In this document: piece by piece, positions 1 to 7,970 of the stretch
How positions within the stretch are numbered: position 1 is the stretch's first letter
Layout of the letters: each line of letters starts with the position of its first letter
From: Azophilus sp965214305
GTDB lineage: Bacteria; Pseudomonadota; Gammaproteobacteria; Pseudomonadales; Azotimanducaceae
DNA: 64,000 nucleotides
Direction of reading: 5' to 3'
Assembly: GCA_965214305.1 (NCBI GenBank)
Contig: OZ243949.1
Location: 1,364,001 to 1,428,000 of the forward strand
The notes under the pieces: model-generated
Seen by the model: only the letters and a program-made list of their open reading frames with translations
What the model was told of the DNA's origin: nothing
Database searches by the model: none
Made by a program: the position numbers and the translations under genes

Positions 1-736
1 TCCCAAACGCGAAGACGCAGTTCAGCAGAGCGCCACCCCGCACGAAGTAGCAAACAACATGGCCGCCCGGCCCCCACCAAACCGTACCGACGGGTTTTTG
101 TAGGCCCCGGGGGACAAGTTCCACCGGTACCAGGGTGCGCCAAGCGATATTGCCGGTGAAGGTGGCCTGCTCATCGCCGAACAATGCCGCCCGCACCCCC
201 GAGTGAATGCCGTCGGCACCCACCAGCGTATCGCCGTAATGGAGGTCTCCGGCAACGCTTAGCCGAATCCGTTCCGAATATTCTTTGGAGGGGGGATCTT
301 TCACGGAGCGCCCTGTTGTTTTTTGCTGGAAACTCTCGACGGGGGCGGCGCTATGCAGCCTAATGTTTGGACGTTGCTCGGCGGCGGCGGTCAAGACGTC
401 AAGCAGGTCGCCGCGATGCATGTGGTAGTACGGGAAACCATAGCGTTTCAGCACCGTCTCGCCGAGCGGAATCGAGTTGATGAGCTTGGCTGATTGCCAA
501 GACCGGAACTCGATGGCCTGCGGCAAAAACGCAGCTTCCGCCAACGCCGAGGCCAAGCCGAGATGGTGCAACACCCGGGTAGCATTCGGACTCAACTGGA
601 TACCGGCACCGGCTTCACCGAACTTCTCCGCCTGCTCGAACACCGAAACCCGCCAGCCCGCTTCAGCCAAACAAAGCGCCGTGGTCAAGCCGCCGATACC
701 ACCGCCAGCGATCAAAACTCGGCGGTCAGCCCGCAT
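1..736 (-). CDS. FAD-dependent monooxygenase (salicylate hydroxylase/UbiH-like), 3' end outside window
   Basis: Reading the minus strand from an ATG at 736 gives an open frame that runs off the window edge. The N-terminus holds the Rossmann FAD signature VLIAGGGIGGLTTALCLAEAG-like (GxGxxG), and about 170 residues in is the second FAD motif GADGIHSGVRAALFG. This is the layout of class A flavoprotein monooxygenases that hydroxylate aromatic substrates with NAD(P)H and O2. An in-frame ATG at 760 would add eight residues; 736 leaves the usual short leader before the beta strand. The upstream stretch 758-800 is AT-rich, as expected for a promoter. The substrate cannot be told. Confidence 0.85.
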   Translation of the reverse strand, partial: MRADRRVLIAGGGIGGLTTALCLAEAGWRVSVFEQAEKFGEAGAGIQLSPNATRVLHHLGLASALAEAAFLPQAIEFRSWQSAKLINSIPLGETVLKRYGFPYYHMHRGDLLDVLTAAAEQRPNIRLHSAAPVESFQQKTTGRSVKDPPSKEYSERIRLSVAGDLHYGDTLVGADGIHSGVRAALFGDEQATFTGNIAWRTLVPVELVPRGLQKPVGTVWWGPGGHVVCYFVRGGALLNCVFAFG

Positions 737-852
737 AGCGCACCTGTGGCTTCTCGCCATATAAAAATAATAATAATTCTCATTTGGTTTTATATTTCTA
801 ATTTTGGCGTGTATCGTCCGCTCGTTTTCGCCGACACAAGGAGATGAACCCG

Positions 853-1200
853 ATGCAACGAGCCAAACCGACCCGGCCCGCACAGGACAACACCGCCGGC
901 CCTGCAAGCAAAGCTCTAACCCGGATATCCCGCCAACTTCCTGCTGCGAGAATGGTTGAGCTATCCAAGCTGGCGGTCGCTATCGGCGTTGCGACAACCG
1001 CTGCCACCCACGCAAGCGCCGCCGAAACGGCCAGTATCGCCCGCGACGAATCCAACATCATCTTTCCCAAGTTTAGCCCACCGACCTTGAGCGACTGGAT
1101 GCCTTGGGCGCGGATGTTCGCTTTCGCGACTTCCGCGGGCAGAGGCTCCTGGCCGATCTGGGATACTGGGTGCTGTCAGAGCCTGGACCTGTCGGTATGA
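853..1200 (+). CDS. Hypothetical small protein, tail encoded by repeat
   Basis: A short ORF preceded by AAGGAG nine bases before the ATG at 853; an ATG at 844 abuts the same Shine-Dalgarno too closely. The product would be about 115 residues with a basic start and an Ala-rich stretch near residues 37-57 (KLAVAIGVATTAATHASAAE) that could be a weak signal or membrane segment. No family is recognised. The last third is encoded by a copy of repeat A (1117-1152), so the natural C-terminus may be lost. It could be spurious. Confidence 0.3.
   Translation: MQRAKPTRPAQDNTAGPASKALTRISRQLPAARMVELSKLAVAIGVATTAATHASAAETASIARDESNIIFPKFSPPTLSDWMPWARMFAFATSAGRGSWPIWDTGCCQSLDLSV
1117..1152. repeat. Half copy of repeat A
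   Basis: TTCGCTTTCGCGACTTCC followed by GGGCAGAGGCTCCTGG matches the right arm of the full-length repeats at 7804-7970 and 45705-45872. Only one arm is present. Confidence 0.75.
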
Positions 1201-1231
1201 TGTCGCCCCGCCTCTTGATTTGAGACATTGC

Positions 1232-2413
1232 ATGATCGTCAAGCCCCGCATCCGAGGCTTCATTTGCACCACCGCCCATCCCCAAGGTTGCGCCGCCCAT
1301 GTTCAGCAGCAAATTGACCATGTGAGAGCCGTTGGCGCAATGGATGCCGGCGTGGCGAACGCGCTGGTGGTGGGCTGCTCGGGTGGATACGGGCTGGCGT
1401 CCCGAATCGTGGCGGCAGCGGGTTGTGGAGCGAATACGCTGGGGGTGTCGTTGGAAAAACCGCCCGGTCGGCGGCGCACGGCAACCGCTGGCTGGTACAA
1501 CAACCTAGCCTTTGAGGAAGCCATTGACGGCTATGCCCGCACCCTCAACGGCGATGCGTTCTCCGATGAGATAAAGGCCGACGCCCTGAGCATCATCGGC
1601 AAAGACATGGGCAAGATCGACCTGCTCGTCTACAGCTTGGCATCACCCGTGCGCACACACCCGCGCACCGGCCTGCTGCATCGCTCGGCCATCAAACCGC
1701 TGGGCGAAACCCTGCGCATGAAATCCCTGAACGTGGACAAGGGCGAAGTCGTCGAAATAGCGCTCGAACCCGGCACCGACGAAGATGTGACCAACACGGT
1801 CGCGGTCATGGGCGGTGAAGACTGGGAAATGTGGATCGAGGCGCTTGCCAGAGCCAACTTACTCGCCTCCGGCTTCCGCACACTGGCCTTTACCTACCTT
1901 GGCAGCGAACTGACCTGGCCCATCTATTGGGAAGGCACACTCGGTAAGGCGAAGGAAGACCTCGACCGCGCCAGCACCGCTATCACAGAGCGGCTCAAGG
2001 ACGTCGGCGGAAGCGCCCGGGTGGCATCGCTCAAGGGGGTGGTCACCCAAGCCAGCAGCGCCATTCCGGTGGTTTCCCTCTACATGGCGCTCTTGTTCCG
2101 GGTAATGAAAGAGCGCGGGGTTCACGAAAATTGCATTCAACAGATCCACCGGCTCTACGCAACGCAACTCGCCTGCGGCACCAGCCCGGGCCTGGACGAC
2201 GCGGGCCGTATCCGCATGGACGATGTGGAGCTTTCGCAGCCCATCCAGGACGAGGTTAAGCGCCGCTGGGACATCGTCGAGACCGAGAATCTTGCGGAAC
2301 TCGCGGATTTGCCGGGTTTCCGGGAAGATTTCCTGAAAATCTTCGGTTTCGGCTTTGCCGATGTTGACTACGAAGCGAGCATCGATCCTACGCTCGGCCG
2401 GGACATCGGCTGA
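1232..2413 (+). CDS. fabV: Trans-2-enoyl-ACP/CoA reductase FabV
   Basis: NADH-dependent reduction of enoyl-ACP in the last step of each fatty-acid elongation cycle; the FabV class is the large, generally triclosan-tolerant enoyl reductase. The 393-residue product opens with MIVKPRIRGFICTTAHPQGC, the hallmark FabV start, which is why the ATG at 1232 is preferred over the upstream in-frame ATG at 1220. The glycine-rich cofactor loop (GCSGGYGLASR, about residues 48-58) and the catalytic Tyr-x8-Lys pair (Y232 and K241 in YWEGTLGKAK) are intact. The length is normal for the family. No other enoyl reductase is seen in the window. Confidence 0.95.
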   Translation: MIVKPRIRGFICTTAHPQGCAAHVQQQIDHVRAVGAMDAGVANALVVGCSGGYGLASRIVAAAGCGANTLGVSLEKPPGRRRTATAGWYNNLAFEEAIDGYARTLNGDAFSDEIKADALSIIGKDMGKIDLLVYSLASPVRTHPRTGLLHRSAIKPLGETLRMKSLNVDKGEVVEIALEPGTDEDVTNTVAVMGGEDWEMWIEALARANLLASGFRTLAFTYLGSELTWPIYWEGTLGKAKEDLDRASTAITERLKDVGGSARVASLKGVVTQASSAIPVVSLYMALLFRVMKERGVHENCIQQIHRLYATQLACGTSPGLDDAGRIRMDDVELSQPIQDEVKRRWDIVETENLAELADLPGFREDFLKIFGFGFADVDYEASIDPTLGRDIG

Positions 2414-2534
2414 CAGAAACTCACCGCATGCACCGCTGGCGCACCGCCTCGCGGCCCTGTTTCAATAGCGGCTCACGACAGATGCGGCAGGCCCCTCGGG
2501 TTGCCCGGCTGAGGGTCTTCTCGAGTATTGGGGC

Positions 2535-3689
2535 ATGAATAACCGGAACAAAGATCTCGCTGGCAACGCTCGGCCTTTCCGGTACGGCTTCTACCCGATA
2601 ATCGCCGTTGCTTTTTGGCTGTTTGAGTCGCCGCCGGCGCGACATGGCTTGGCGGTGGTCGCCTGGTGCGTACTTTGGCCGCTGCTGGCCGATACGGTGA
2701 GCCGTGGCGGCGGCGCGCGACGCAGCTTGCGGCTGCACTTGGTGGAAGTGGTCTCAACCTGTTTTGTGTTCGCCGCCCTGGGCCTGCCGCTGGCCTTATT
2801 GCAGGCCGTCATCGTCATTCTGGTGATGAGCAACGCACTCCAAGGCGGGTTACGGCAGGCCGGGCTCGCAACTGCTTGCGCCTTGCCCGGCCTTGCCGGC
2901 GGGCTGCTGTTTTCCGGCTCAAACGCTTGGCCGGATACGACCTCCCTATTTTCCGGCTTGCTGTTGTTGGCCTATTGCCCGCTGGTTGCACATGTCGCTT
3001 TTGCGCGTGTTCTCACCACCCACGGTGACCGCGTTCGAGCGCGGGCGCTCAATGCGCGGCTGCAACGGTATCTTCCGCACACCCTGGCCAAACGCATTGA
3101 TCGCCCCGCACCGCAGCGATTGGAGCGGCGCTGGCTGGTTATCGTATTCGCGGATTTGGCCGGCTTCACCCGCCTGGTCGAGCGATTGCAGATGGAGGAA
3201 GTGGCGACCATGCTCGATAGCTATCTCAATTGCATCAATGGCATCACACGCCAATGGGGCGGCGCGGTGAGCAAGTTGGTCGGCGACGGAGCCCTTTTGG
3301 TTTTCGGAGAGGAAGGACAAACCTCGCGCCAACAACTGGTCGCCGATGCGTTGCGCTGTTGCGCTGAATTGTCCCGCAAACTGGACGCCCTGACCGAGGA
3401 ATGGCGCGGCTGCGGCTTGCCGGGAACGGCGCGCATCAAGGTCGGTATCGCCAGCGGCTATTGCTCGCTGGGCGATTGGGGTGGCGGCGAACGGTTGGAA
3501 TACACGGTCATCGGCTACCCGGTAAACCTCGCGAGCCGCTTGCAGGATATGGCCGCGGTCGGCGAAACACTGCTTTGCGAGCGCACTTCCTTGCTCGCGG
3601 AAATTCCTCTCTCCCGCGTCATGCGCTGCGATGTCAAAGGGCTGGGAGAGGTGGTATTCCGCAAGGCCGGGCAATCCCAAGGCTCCTAG
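2535..3689 (+). CDS. Membrane-anchored class III nucleotide cyclase
   Basis: 384 residues. The first ~160 residues contain about five to six hydrophobic segments, followed by a basic linker and a class III cyclase catalytic domain (about 195-375). Both metal aspartates are present (D207 in FADLAGFT, D251 in VGDGALLVF), as are the transition-state Asn331 and Arg335 in VNLASR. The purine-selecting pair is K247 and T324 (EYTVIG), typical of class IIIb adenylate cyclases, so cAMP is the likely product. The TAG stop lies in a repeat A end (GGCTCCTAGGCGCC). The gene sits between fabV and hemE on the same strand; no strong ribosome binding site is visible. Confidence 0.85.
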   Translation: MNNRNKDLAGNARPFRYGFYPIIAVAFWLFESPPARHGLAVVAWCVLWPLLADTVSRGGGARRSLRLHLVEVVSTCFVFAALGLPLALLQAVIVILVMSNALQGGLRQAGLATACALPGLAGGLLFSGSNAWPDTTSLFSGLLLLAYCPLVAHVAFARVLTTHGDRVRARALNARLQRYLPHTLAKRIDRPAPQRLERRWLVIVFADLAGFTRLVERLQMEEVATMLDSYLNCINGITRQWGGAVSKLVGDGALLVFGEEGQTSRQQLVADALRCCAELSRKLDALTEEWRGCGLPGTARIKVGIASGYCSLGDWGGGERLEYTVIGYPVNLASRLQDMAAVGETLLCERTSLLAEIPLSRVMRCDVKGLGEVVFRKAGQSQGS

Positions 3690-3699
3690 GCGCCCGCGG
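3681..3699. repeat. Terminal end of repeat A over the cyclase stop codon
   Basis: CTCCTAGGCGCCCGCGG matches the repeat A end; the CTAG at 3686-3689 contains the TAG stop of the preceding gene. Confidence 0.5.
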
Positions 3700-3808
3700 A
3701 TGCCGATGCACCGCCGCACCGGGCGACCCGCTTCGGATAGAGCGGGCCGGATTGCGTCCACTGTTTTGTTTGCTATGGTGCAGCTGAATTTTTGGGCGCG
3801 AGCTTGGC

Positions 3809-4849
3809 GTGGATAAAGTCTTCCTCAAGGCCTGCCGGGGTGAACCGGTGCCTCACACCCCCATTTGGCTCAATCGCCAAGCGGGCCGGTACATGCCGGA
3901 ATATCACGCGGTGAAGGGAAAAATGCCCAGCCTGGCATTCTTCAAACACCCGGAGCGCGCCGCCCAAGCCGCCCTTGATGCACAGCGCATTCTCGGCGTG
4001 GATGCGGCCATTTTGTTTGCCGACCTGCTGCCCGTTCTGGAACCCATGGGCCTGTCGCTGGATTACAAACCCGGTATCGGCCCGGTGTTCGCCAACCCCA
4101 TACGCAGCGCCGACGCAATCGACGCCCTAATCAACGCACCGGCGGAAGAGGCCACGCCGTATATCGCGCAGACGGTGCGCAACATCCTCACCGAACTGCC
4201 GCCAGAGATCGCCCTGATCGGCTTTGCGGGTGCCCCTTTTACCCTAGCCTCCTACGCCATTGAAGGCAGAGGTTCGCAAAACCATCGATTCGTTAAGAAG
4301 CTGATATTCGAGGCACCCGCACTCTGGCAACGCTTGCTCGACAAACTGGTGCGGCAAGTGGAGAGTTATCTGGCCCTGCAAGTCGCCGCCGGCGTTGATG
4401 CCGTGCAACTCTTCGATACCTGGGCGGGTTGCCTTTCCGCCGCCGACTTTCGCCAACAGGTGCTGCCCCATACCCGCCGCCTCATCGCCAGCGTTCGTCA
4501 ACTCGGGGTGCCCGTCATCTATTTCAGCACCGGCAACGCCCACCAACTCGCCGATGTCGCAACCATGCGGCCGGATGTGATTGCCTTGGATTGGCGAGTG
4601 CCGATAGGGCAAACCTGGTCTGCTTTGGGTTGCCGGGCGGTGCAGGGAAACCTGGACCCGATCGTGCTCTGTACAGACCGCGCCGCCATCGCCAACCGGG
4701 CGCAATCGATACTCGACGAAGTGGCGGGGCGGAGCGGCCACATCTTCAACCTTGGGCACGGCATCCTGCCCGAAACGCCGGTGGACAACGTCAAGTTTCT
4801 GGTCGACCACGTCCACGAGGGCGCCCATTCCGGCCCATCGGAGCGCTAG
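3809..4849 (+). CDS. hemE: Uroporphyrinogen decarboxylase
   Basis: Decarboxylates the four acetates of uroporphyrinogen III to give coproporphyrinogen III in cytoplasmic haem synthesis. The 346-residue product has the family length and the diagnostic N-terminal substrate loop PIWLNRQAGRYMPEYH, the FADLLP motif with the catalytic Asp, and SYAIEG with the conserved Tyr. The C-terminus holds GHGILPETP. The start is a GTG at 3809. The stop codon TAG at 4847-4849 is contributed by a repeat A end. Confidence 0.97.
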   Translation: MDKVFLKACRGEPVPHTPIWLNRQAGRYMPEYHAVKGKMPSLAFFKHPERAAQAALDAQRILGVDAAILFADLLPVLEPMGLSLDYKPGIGPVFANPIRSADAIDALINAPAEEATPYIAQTVRNILTELPPEIALIGFAGAPFTLASYAIEGRGSQNHRFVKKLIFEAPALWQRLLDKLVRQVESYLALQVAAGVDAVQLFDTWAGCLSAADFRQQVLPHTRRLIASVRQLGVPVIYFSTGNAHQLADVATMRPDVIALDWRVPIGQTWSALGCRAVQGNLDPIVLCTDRAAIANRAQSILDEVAGRSGHIFNLGHGILPETPVDNVKFLVDHVHEGAHSGPSER

Positions 4850-4860
4850 GAGCCTGCCTA
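4846..4860. repeat. Repeat A end at the hemE stop
   Basis: CTAGGAGCCTGCCTA; the TAG is the hemE stop. The following ATCTCACC is also found after a similar end near 23700 (TTTTACC) and near the repeats at 15175 and 42110. The rest of 4861-5181 holds no gene I can support. Confidence 0.7.
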
Positions 4861-5181
4861 TCTCACCAACGCCATGGAGCGATGTTTAAGCCCACCACTT
4901 GGCAGCGAGTTGGCCCGCGCAAGACCATCCGCTGCTCGATAAGCCGCTATCTGCCGCCAGGCTGCCGCAATGGCTTACATAATTTCGGGCAAGGTTGCGA
5001 TTGTACCCTCATTAGCTTTGCCGTATGGTGGCGCGACGCTGGACCTTCGCCAACCTGTACGCTCAATTGAAACTCAACCCCTCTGATCGAGCGGCCACCC
5101 TCTTATTTGGCGGCATCCCCAGCACATGGCCCGGGTCTGATCTCGGCTTCGGGTTTCAGCAAGTAATCATTGGGATAGATA

Positions 5182-5445
5182 ATGAAGCTATATGTGGGCA
5201 ATTTGCCTTGGCGCACCACCAGCGCCGACCTTGAGGAACTGTTCGCCAAGTTTGGCGAGGTCCGCTCCGCCAACGTTGTGTCCGACCGCGAAACCGGCCG
5301 CTCCAGGGGTTTCGGTTTTGTGGAGATGGACGAAGACGGTGGTCGCGAGGCCATCAAAGAACTCAACGAAACGGATTTGCATTCCCGTCGCATTCGCGTG
5401 AGTGAAGCCAAGGAACGGTCTCGGGACCGGCGACCGCCCCGCTAG
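5182..5445 (+). CDS. Small RNA-binding protein with one RRM domain
   Basis: 87 residues forming a single RNA recognition motif. RNP2 is LYVGNL near the start and RNP1 is RGFGFVEM around residues 41-48, both with the aromatic residues that stack on RNA. A short basic tail (KERSRDRRPPR) follows. This is the usual architecture of bacterial glycine-poor RRM proteins, which are often cold- or stress-induced and bind single-stranded RNA in the cytoplasm. The TAG stop falls in the CTAG of the adjoining full-length repeat A. Confidence 0.93.
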   Translation: MKLYVGNLPWRTTSADLEELFAKFGEVRSANVVSDRETGRSRGFGFVEMDEDGGREAIKELNETDLHSRRIRVSEAKERSRDRRPPR

Positions 5446-5627
5446 GAGCCCGGGCCATAAGGGAAGTCGCGCAAGCGAAAATCCGCTATCGCCGCCCCGT
5501 CGGTCCGCTATCGCCGCCCCGTCGGCCAGTCGATTTCTTGGATATGGCTCAATATTCGCCTCAGTCGAGCGGCCGGCGGAGCGGATGAGAGCGGCTTTGC
5601 AGCCGCGAATTGCGGCAGAGGCTCCCA
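5442..5627. repeat. Full-length repeat A, copy 1
   Basis: An intergenic palindromic element bounded by CTAGGAGCCCGGGCC and GCGGCAGAGGCTCCC. Inside it carries the inner inverted repeat CCCGTCGGCC...TCGATT against its complement, and a 21-base internal duplication (CCGCTATCGCCGCCCCGTCGG twice). It overlaps the last four bases of the RRM gene. Confidence 0.85.
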
Positions 5628-5689
5628 AGAGCCCGCGCCGCCTCACCGGGTTATGAGGCCATCGCACAGCATCGTCCGGCGAGCCTCGC

Positions 5690-6079
5690 TCAGGCCGCTT
5701 TGGTCTTTTGCGCGCTATTACCGCACCCGGCTGCGAACACCCGGCGGTAGGCAGCGGCATTGACCAGCAAAACGGTGGTTCCAAGCACCCAATGCACCCC
5801 CATCGTCAAGTTGGCCGGGTAGATGATGGGCATCAGGTAATAGTCGATGAAGCCGCCCGCATAGCCCGCCTGTCCGGCCAAATCGCGCAGGCGCTGTTCC
5901 CAAATCGTCAGCGGGCAGATTTGGCCGAAGAACTGCACATAAATCGCCCAGGCGGCGGCGGGCATGTGCAGCCATAAAATCCAGCGCCAGCGAATCGCCA
6001 CAAAACCGCCAACCAGCACAAAAACGATGTACAGCAAATGGGCCGTCATCATGGCGTCGGCGGCGATGCGAAAAGTCAT
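5690..6079 (-). CDS. DUF2784 family membrane protein
   Basis: 129 residues with four predicted transmembrane segments (around MTAHLLYIVFVLVGGFVAIR, the WILWLHMPAAAWAIYVQFFG region, ANLTMGVHWVLGTTVLLV and one between). The motif QICPLTIWEQRLRDLAGQAG followed by FIDYYLMPIIYP matches DUF2784 proteins, whose function is unknown. The ATG at 6079 overlaps the ilvD stop by four bases (ATGA), so the two are translationally coupled; the longer upstream frame inside ilvD is a shadow. Confidence 0.85.
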   Translation of the reverse strand: MTFRIAADAMMTAHLLYIVFVLVGGFVAIRWRWILWLHMPAAAWAIYVQFFGQICPLTIWEQRLRDLAGQAGYAGGFIDYYLMPIIYPANLTMGVHWVLGTTVLLVNAAAYRRVFAAGCGNSAQKTKAA

Positions 6080-7749
6080 GCCGGAGCGTCGGTAATGGCA
6101 CCACCACTGGCGGAACCGACCAAACGCGCGTATTTGGCCAATAATCCTCTTTCCGCATAGGGCGCGGGCCGTCGCCAAGCCGCACGTCTTGCGGCAAGCT
6201 CGGCATCGGAGAGCAGCACATCAATCGAGCGGCGCTCGGCATCAACGGTGATGCGGTCGCCGTCCTCAAGCAAGGCAATGGGGCCTCCCTCAAAGGCTTC
6301 GGGTGCCATGTGGCCAATGACGAAGCCGTGCGACCCGCCGGAAAAGCGCCCGTCTGTAATGAGCGCCACCTCGGCACCCAGACCGCGCCCGGCGATGGCG
6401 GCGGTGGGCGACAGCATTTCCCGCATCCCCGGCCCGCCCCTGGGGCCTTCATAGCGCACCACAACCACATCACCGGCAACCACCGTGCCGTCAATGATGG
6501 CCGCCATGGCTGCCTCTTCACCGTGAAAACAGCGCGCCGTGCCGGTAAAGGAGAGCCCCTCGTTGCCGGTAATCTTGGCGACCGCCCCCTCCGGTGCCAA
6601 ATTGCCGTAGAGAATCACAAGATGGCTATCCGGTTTAATCGGGTTGGAAAAGGGCCGGATGATGCTTTGGCCCTCGGGATAGGGCGCCACATCGGCCAAG
6701 TTCTCGGCCAGGGTTTTGCCCGTAACGGTAAGGCAATCGCCATGCAGCAAACCGGCTTCGAGCAGCATCTTCATGAGCGGGCGAATGCCGCCGATGCGAA
6801 TCAACTCGCTCATGCCGTATTGGCCCGCCGGCCGCATATCGCCAAGCACCGGCACCCGGGCGCCAATGCGGGTGAAGTCATCGAGTTCGAGCGGCACCTT
6901 GGCGGCGCTGGCAATGGCGAGCAGATGTAAAACCGCGTTGGTGGAACCCTCCAGGGCAATGGCGATGGTGATGGCGTTTTCAAAGGCCTCGCGGCTGAGC
7001 ATGTCGCTCGGCTTGATGCCGCGCTCAATCAGGTTGAAGACGGCGGCGCCCGCGTTGTAACTGTCGCGGCGCTTGTTGTCCGATACCGCCTCCTGAGCCG
7101 AGCTGTTGGGCAACGACAGGCCGAGCGCCTCAATGGCCGATGCCATGGTATTGGCGGTGTACATACCGGCGCAGGAGCCGGGGCCGGGAATGGCGGTGGC
7201 TTCCACCTCTTTGAGCTGTTGGTCGTTAATGAGCCCGGCGGCGTGTTGACCAACGGCTTCAAATACCGAAATGATGTCGCGGCGCTCGGCACCCAGTTGA
7301 ATGGTGCCGCCGTAGACGAATACGCTCGGGCGGTCGATGCGGGCCATGGCCATCGCACAGCCGGGCATGTTCTTGTCGCAACCGCCGATGGTGACGAATC
7401 CATCGAACCCCTGGGCACAAACCACCGCCTCGATGGAATCGGCAATCACCTCGCGGGAAACCAGTGAATAACGCATGCCCGGCGTACCCATGGAAATAGC
7501 GTCGGAAACGGTAATGGTGTTGAATTGAACGCTCTTGCCACCCGCCTCGTCCGCACCCGTGGCCGCCGCCTCGGCGAGTTCATTGATGTGCATGTTACAG
7601 GGTGTGACCATGCTCCAAGTGGAGGCAATGCCAACCTGGGGTTTATCGAAATCCGCCTCGGCAAAGCCGACCGGATAGAGCATCGCGCGGCTCGGTGCCT
7701 GGGCGATGCCATCAACGACAATTGATGAAAACGGGCGATTATTAGCCAT
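6076..7749 (-). CDS. ilvD: Dihydroxy-acid dehydratase
   Basis: Converts 2,3-dihydroxy-isovalerate and its isoleucine-pathway analogue to the 2-keto acids using an Fe-S cluster. 557 residues, the short form of the family. Cluster ligands are visible in TPCNMH, GGCDKNMPGC and GPGSCAGMYTANTM. The C-terminal region has DGRFSGGSHGFVIGH, the conserved substrate segment. Upstream is a non-coding stretch leading to repeat A copy 2; downstream it overlaps the DUF2784 gene. ilvE, which acts in the same pathway, is at 12.3 kb. Confidence 0.97.
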   Translation of the reverse strand: MANNRPFSSIVVDGIAQAPSRAMLYPVGFAEADFDKPQVGIASTWSMVTPCNMHINELAEAAATGADEAGGKSVQFNTITVSDAISMGTPGMRYSLVSREVIADSIEAVVCAQGFDGFVTIGGCDKNMPGCAMAMARIDRPSVFVYGGTIQLGAERRDIISVFEAVGQHAAGLINDQQLKEVEATAIPGPGSCAGMYTANTMASAIEALGLSLPNSSAQEAVSDNKRRDSYNAGAAVFNLIERGIKPSDMLSREAFENAITIAIALEGSTNAVLHLLAIASAAKVPLELDDFTRIGARVPVLGDMRPAGQYGMSELIRIGGIRPLMKMLLEAGLLHGDCLTVTGKTLAENLADVAPYPEGQSIIRPFSNPIKPDSHLVILYGNLAPEGAVAKITGNEGLSFTGTARCFHGEEAAMAAIIDGTVVAGDVVVVRYEGPRGGPGMREMLSPTAAIAGRGLGAEVALITDGRFSGGSHGFVIGHMAPEAFEGGPIALLEDGDRITVDAERRSIDVLLSDAELAARRAAWRRPAPYAERGLLAKYARLVGSASGGAITDAPA

Positions 7750-7803
7750 GAATTCCGTCCTTACCCAAAAAAGAATTTGCGCGAATTCCGCAGGCAGAGG
7801 CGC

Positions 7804-7970
7804 CTAGGAGCCTGCGCCCTAGGAATTCGCGGCTGCAAATCCGCTCTCATCCGCCCCGTCGGCCGCTCGATTTCGTTGCATATGGCATGATATTCGCCTC
7901 AATCGACCGGCCGACGGGACGGCGATAGCGGCTTTTCGCTTTCGCGACTTCCGAAGGCACAGGCTCCTAG
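7804..7970. repeat. Full-length repeat A, copy 2
   Basis: The cleanest copy: left end CTAGGAGCCTGCGCC, right end GGCACAGGCTCCTAG (inverted), about 167 bp. The inner arms are CCCGTCGGCCGCTCGATTTC and AATCGACCGGCCGACGGG, so each strand could fold into a long hairpin. The last four bases contain the argA stop codon, read on the minus strand. Confidence 0.9.

Noticed and set aside
770..800. Possible Fur box in the AT-rich stretch upstream of the FAD monooxygenase
   Set aside because: Only partial match to the GATAAT-type hexamers; AT-richness alone could explain it.
2421..2540. Possible minus-strand Cys-containing peptide (ACRICREPLLKQGREAVRQR) between fabV and the cyclase
   Set aside because: No start codon or ribosome binding site was found and the frame continues as a shadow into the cyclase gene.
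2946..3761. 271-residue minus-strand frame over the cyclase
   Set aside because: The plus strand carries all class III cyclase residues; the antisense frame has no recognisable domain.
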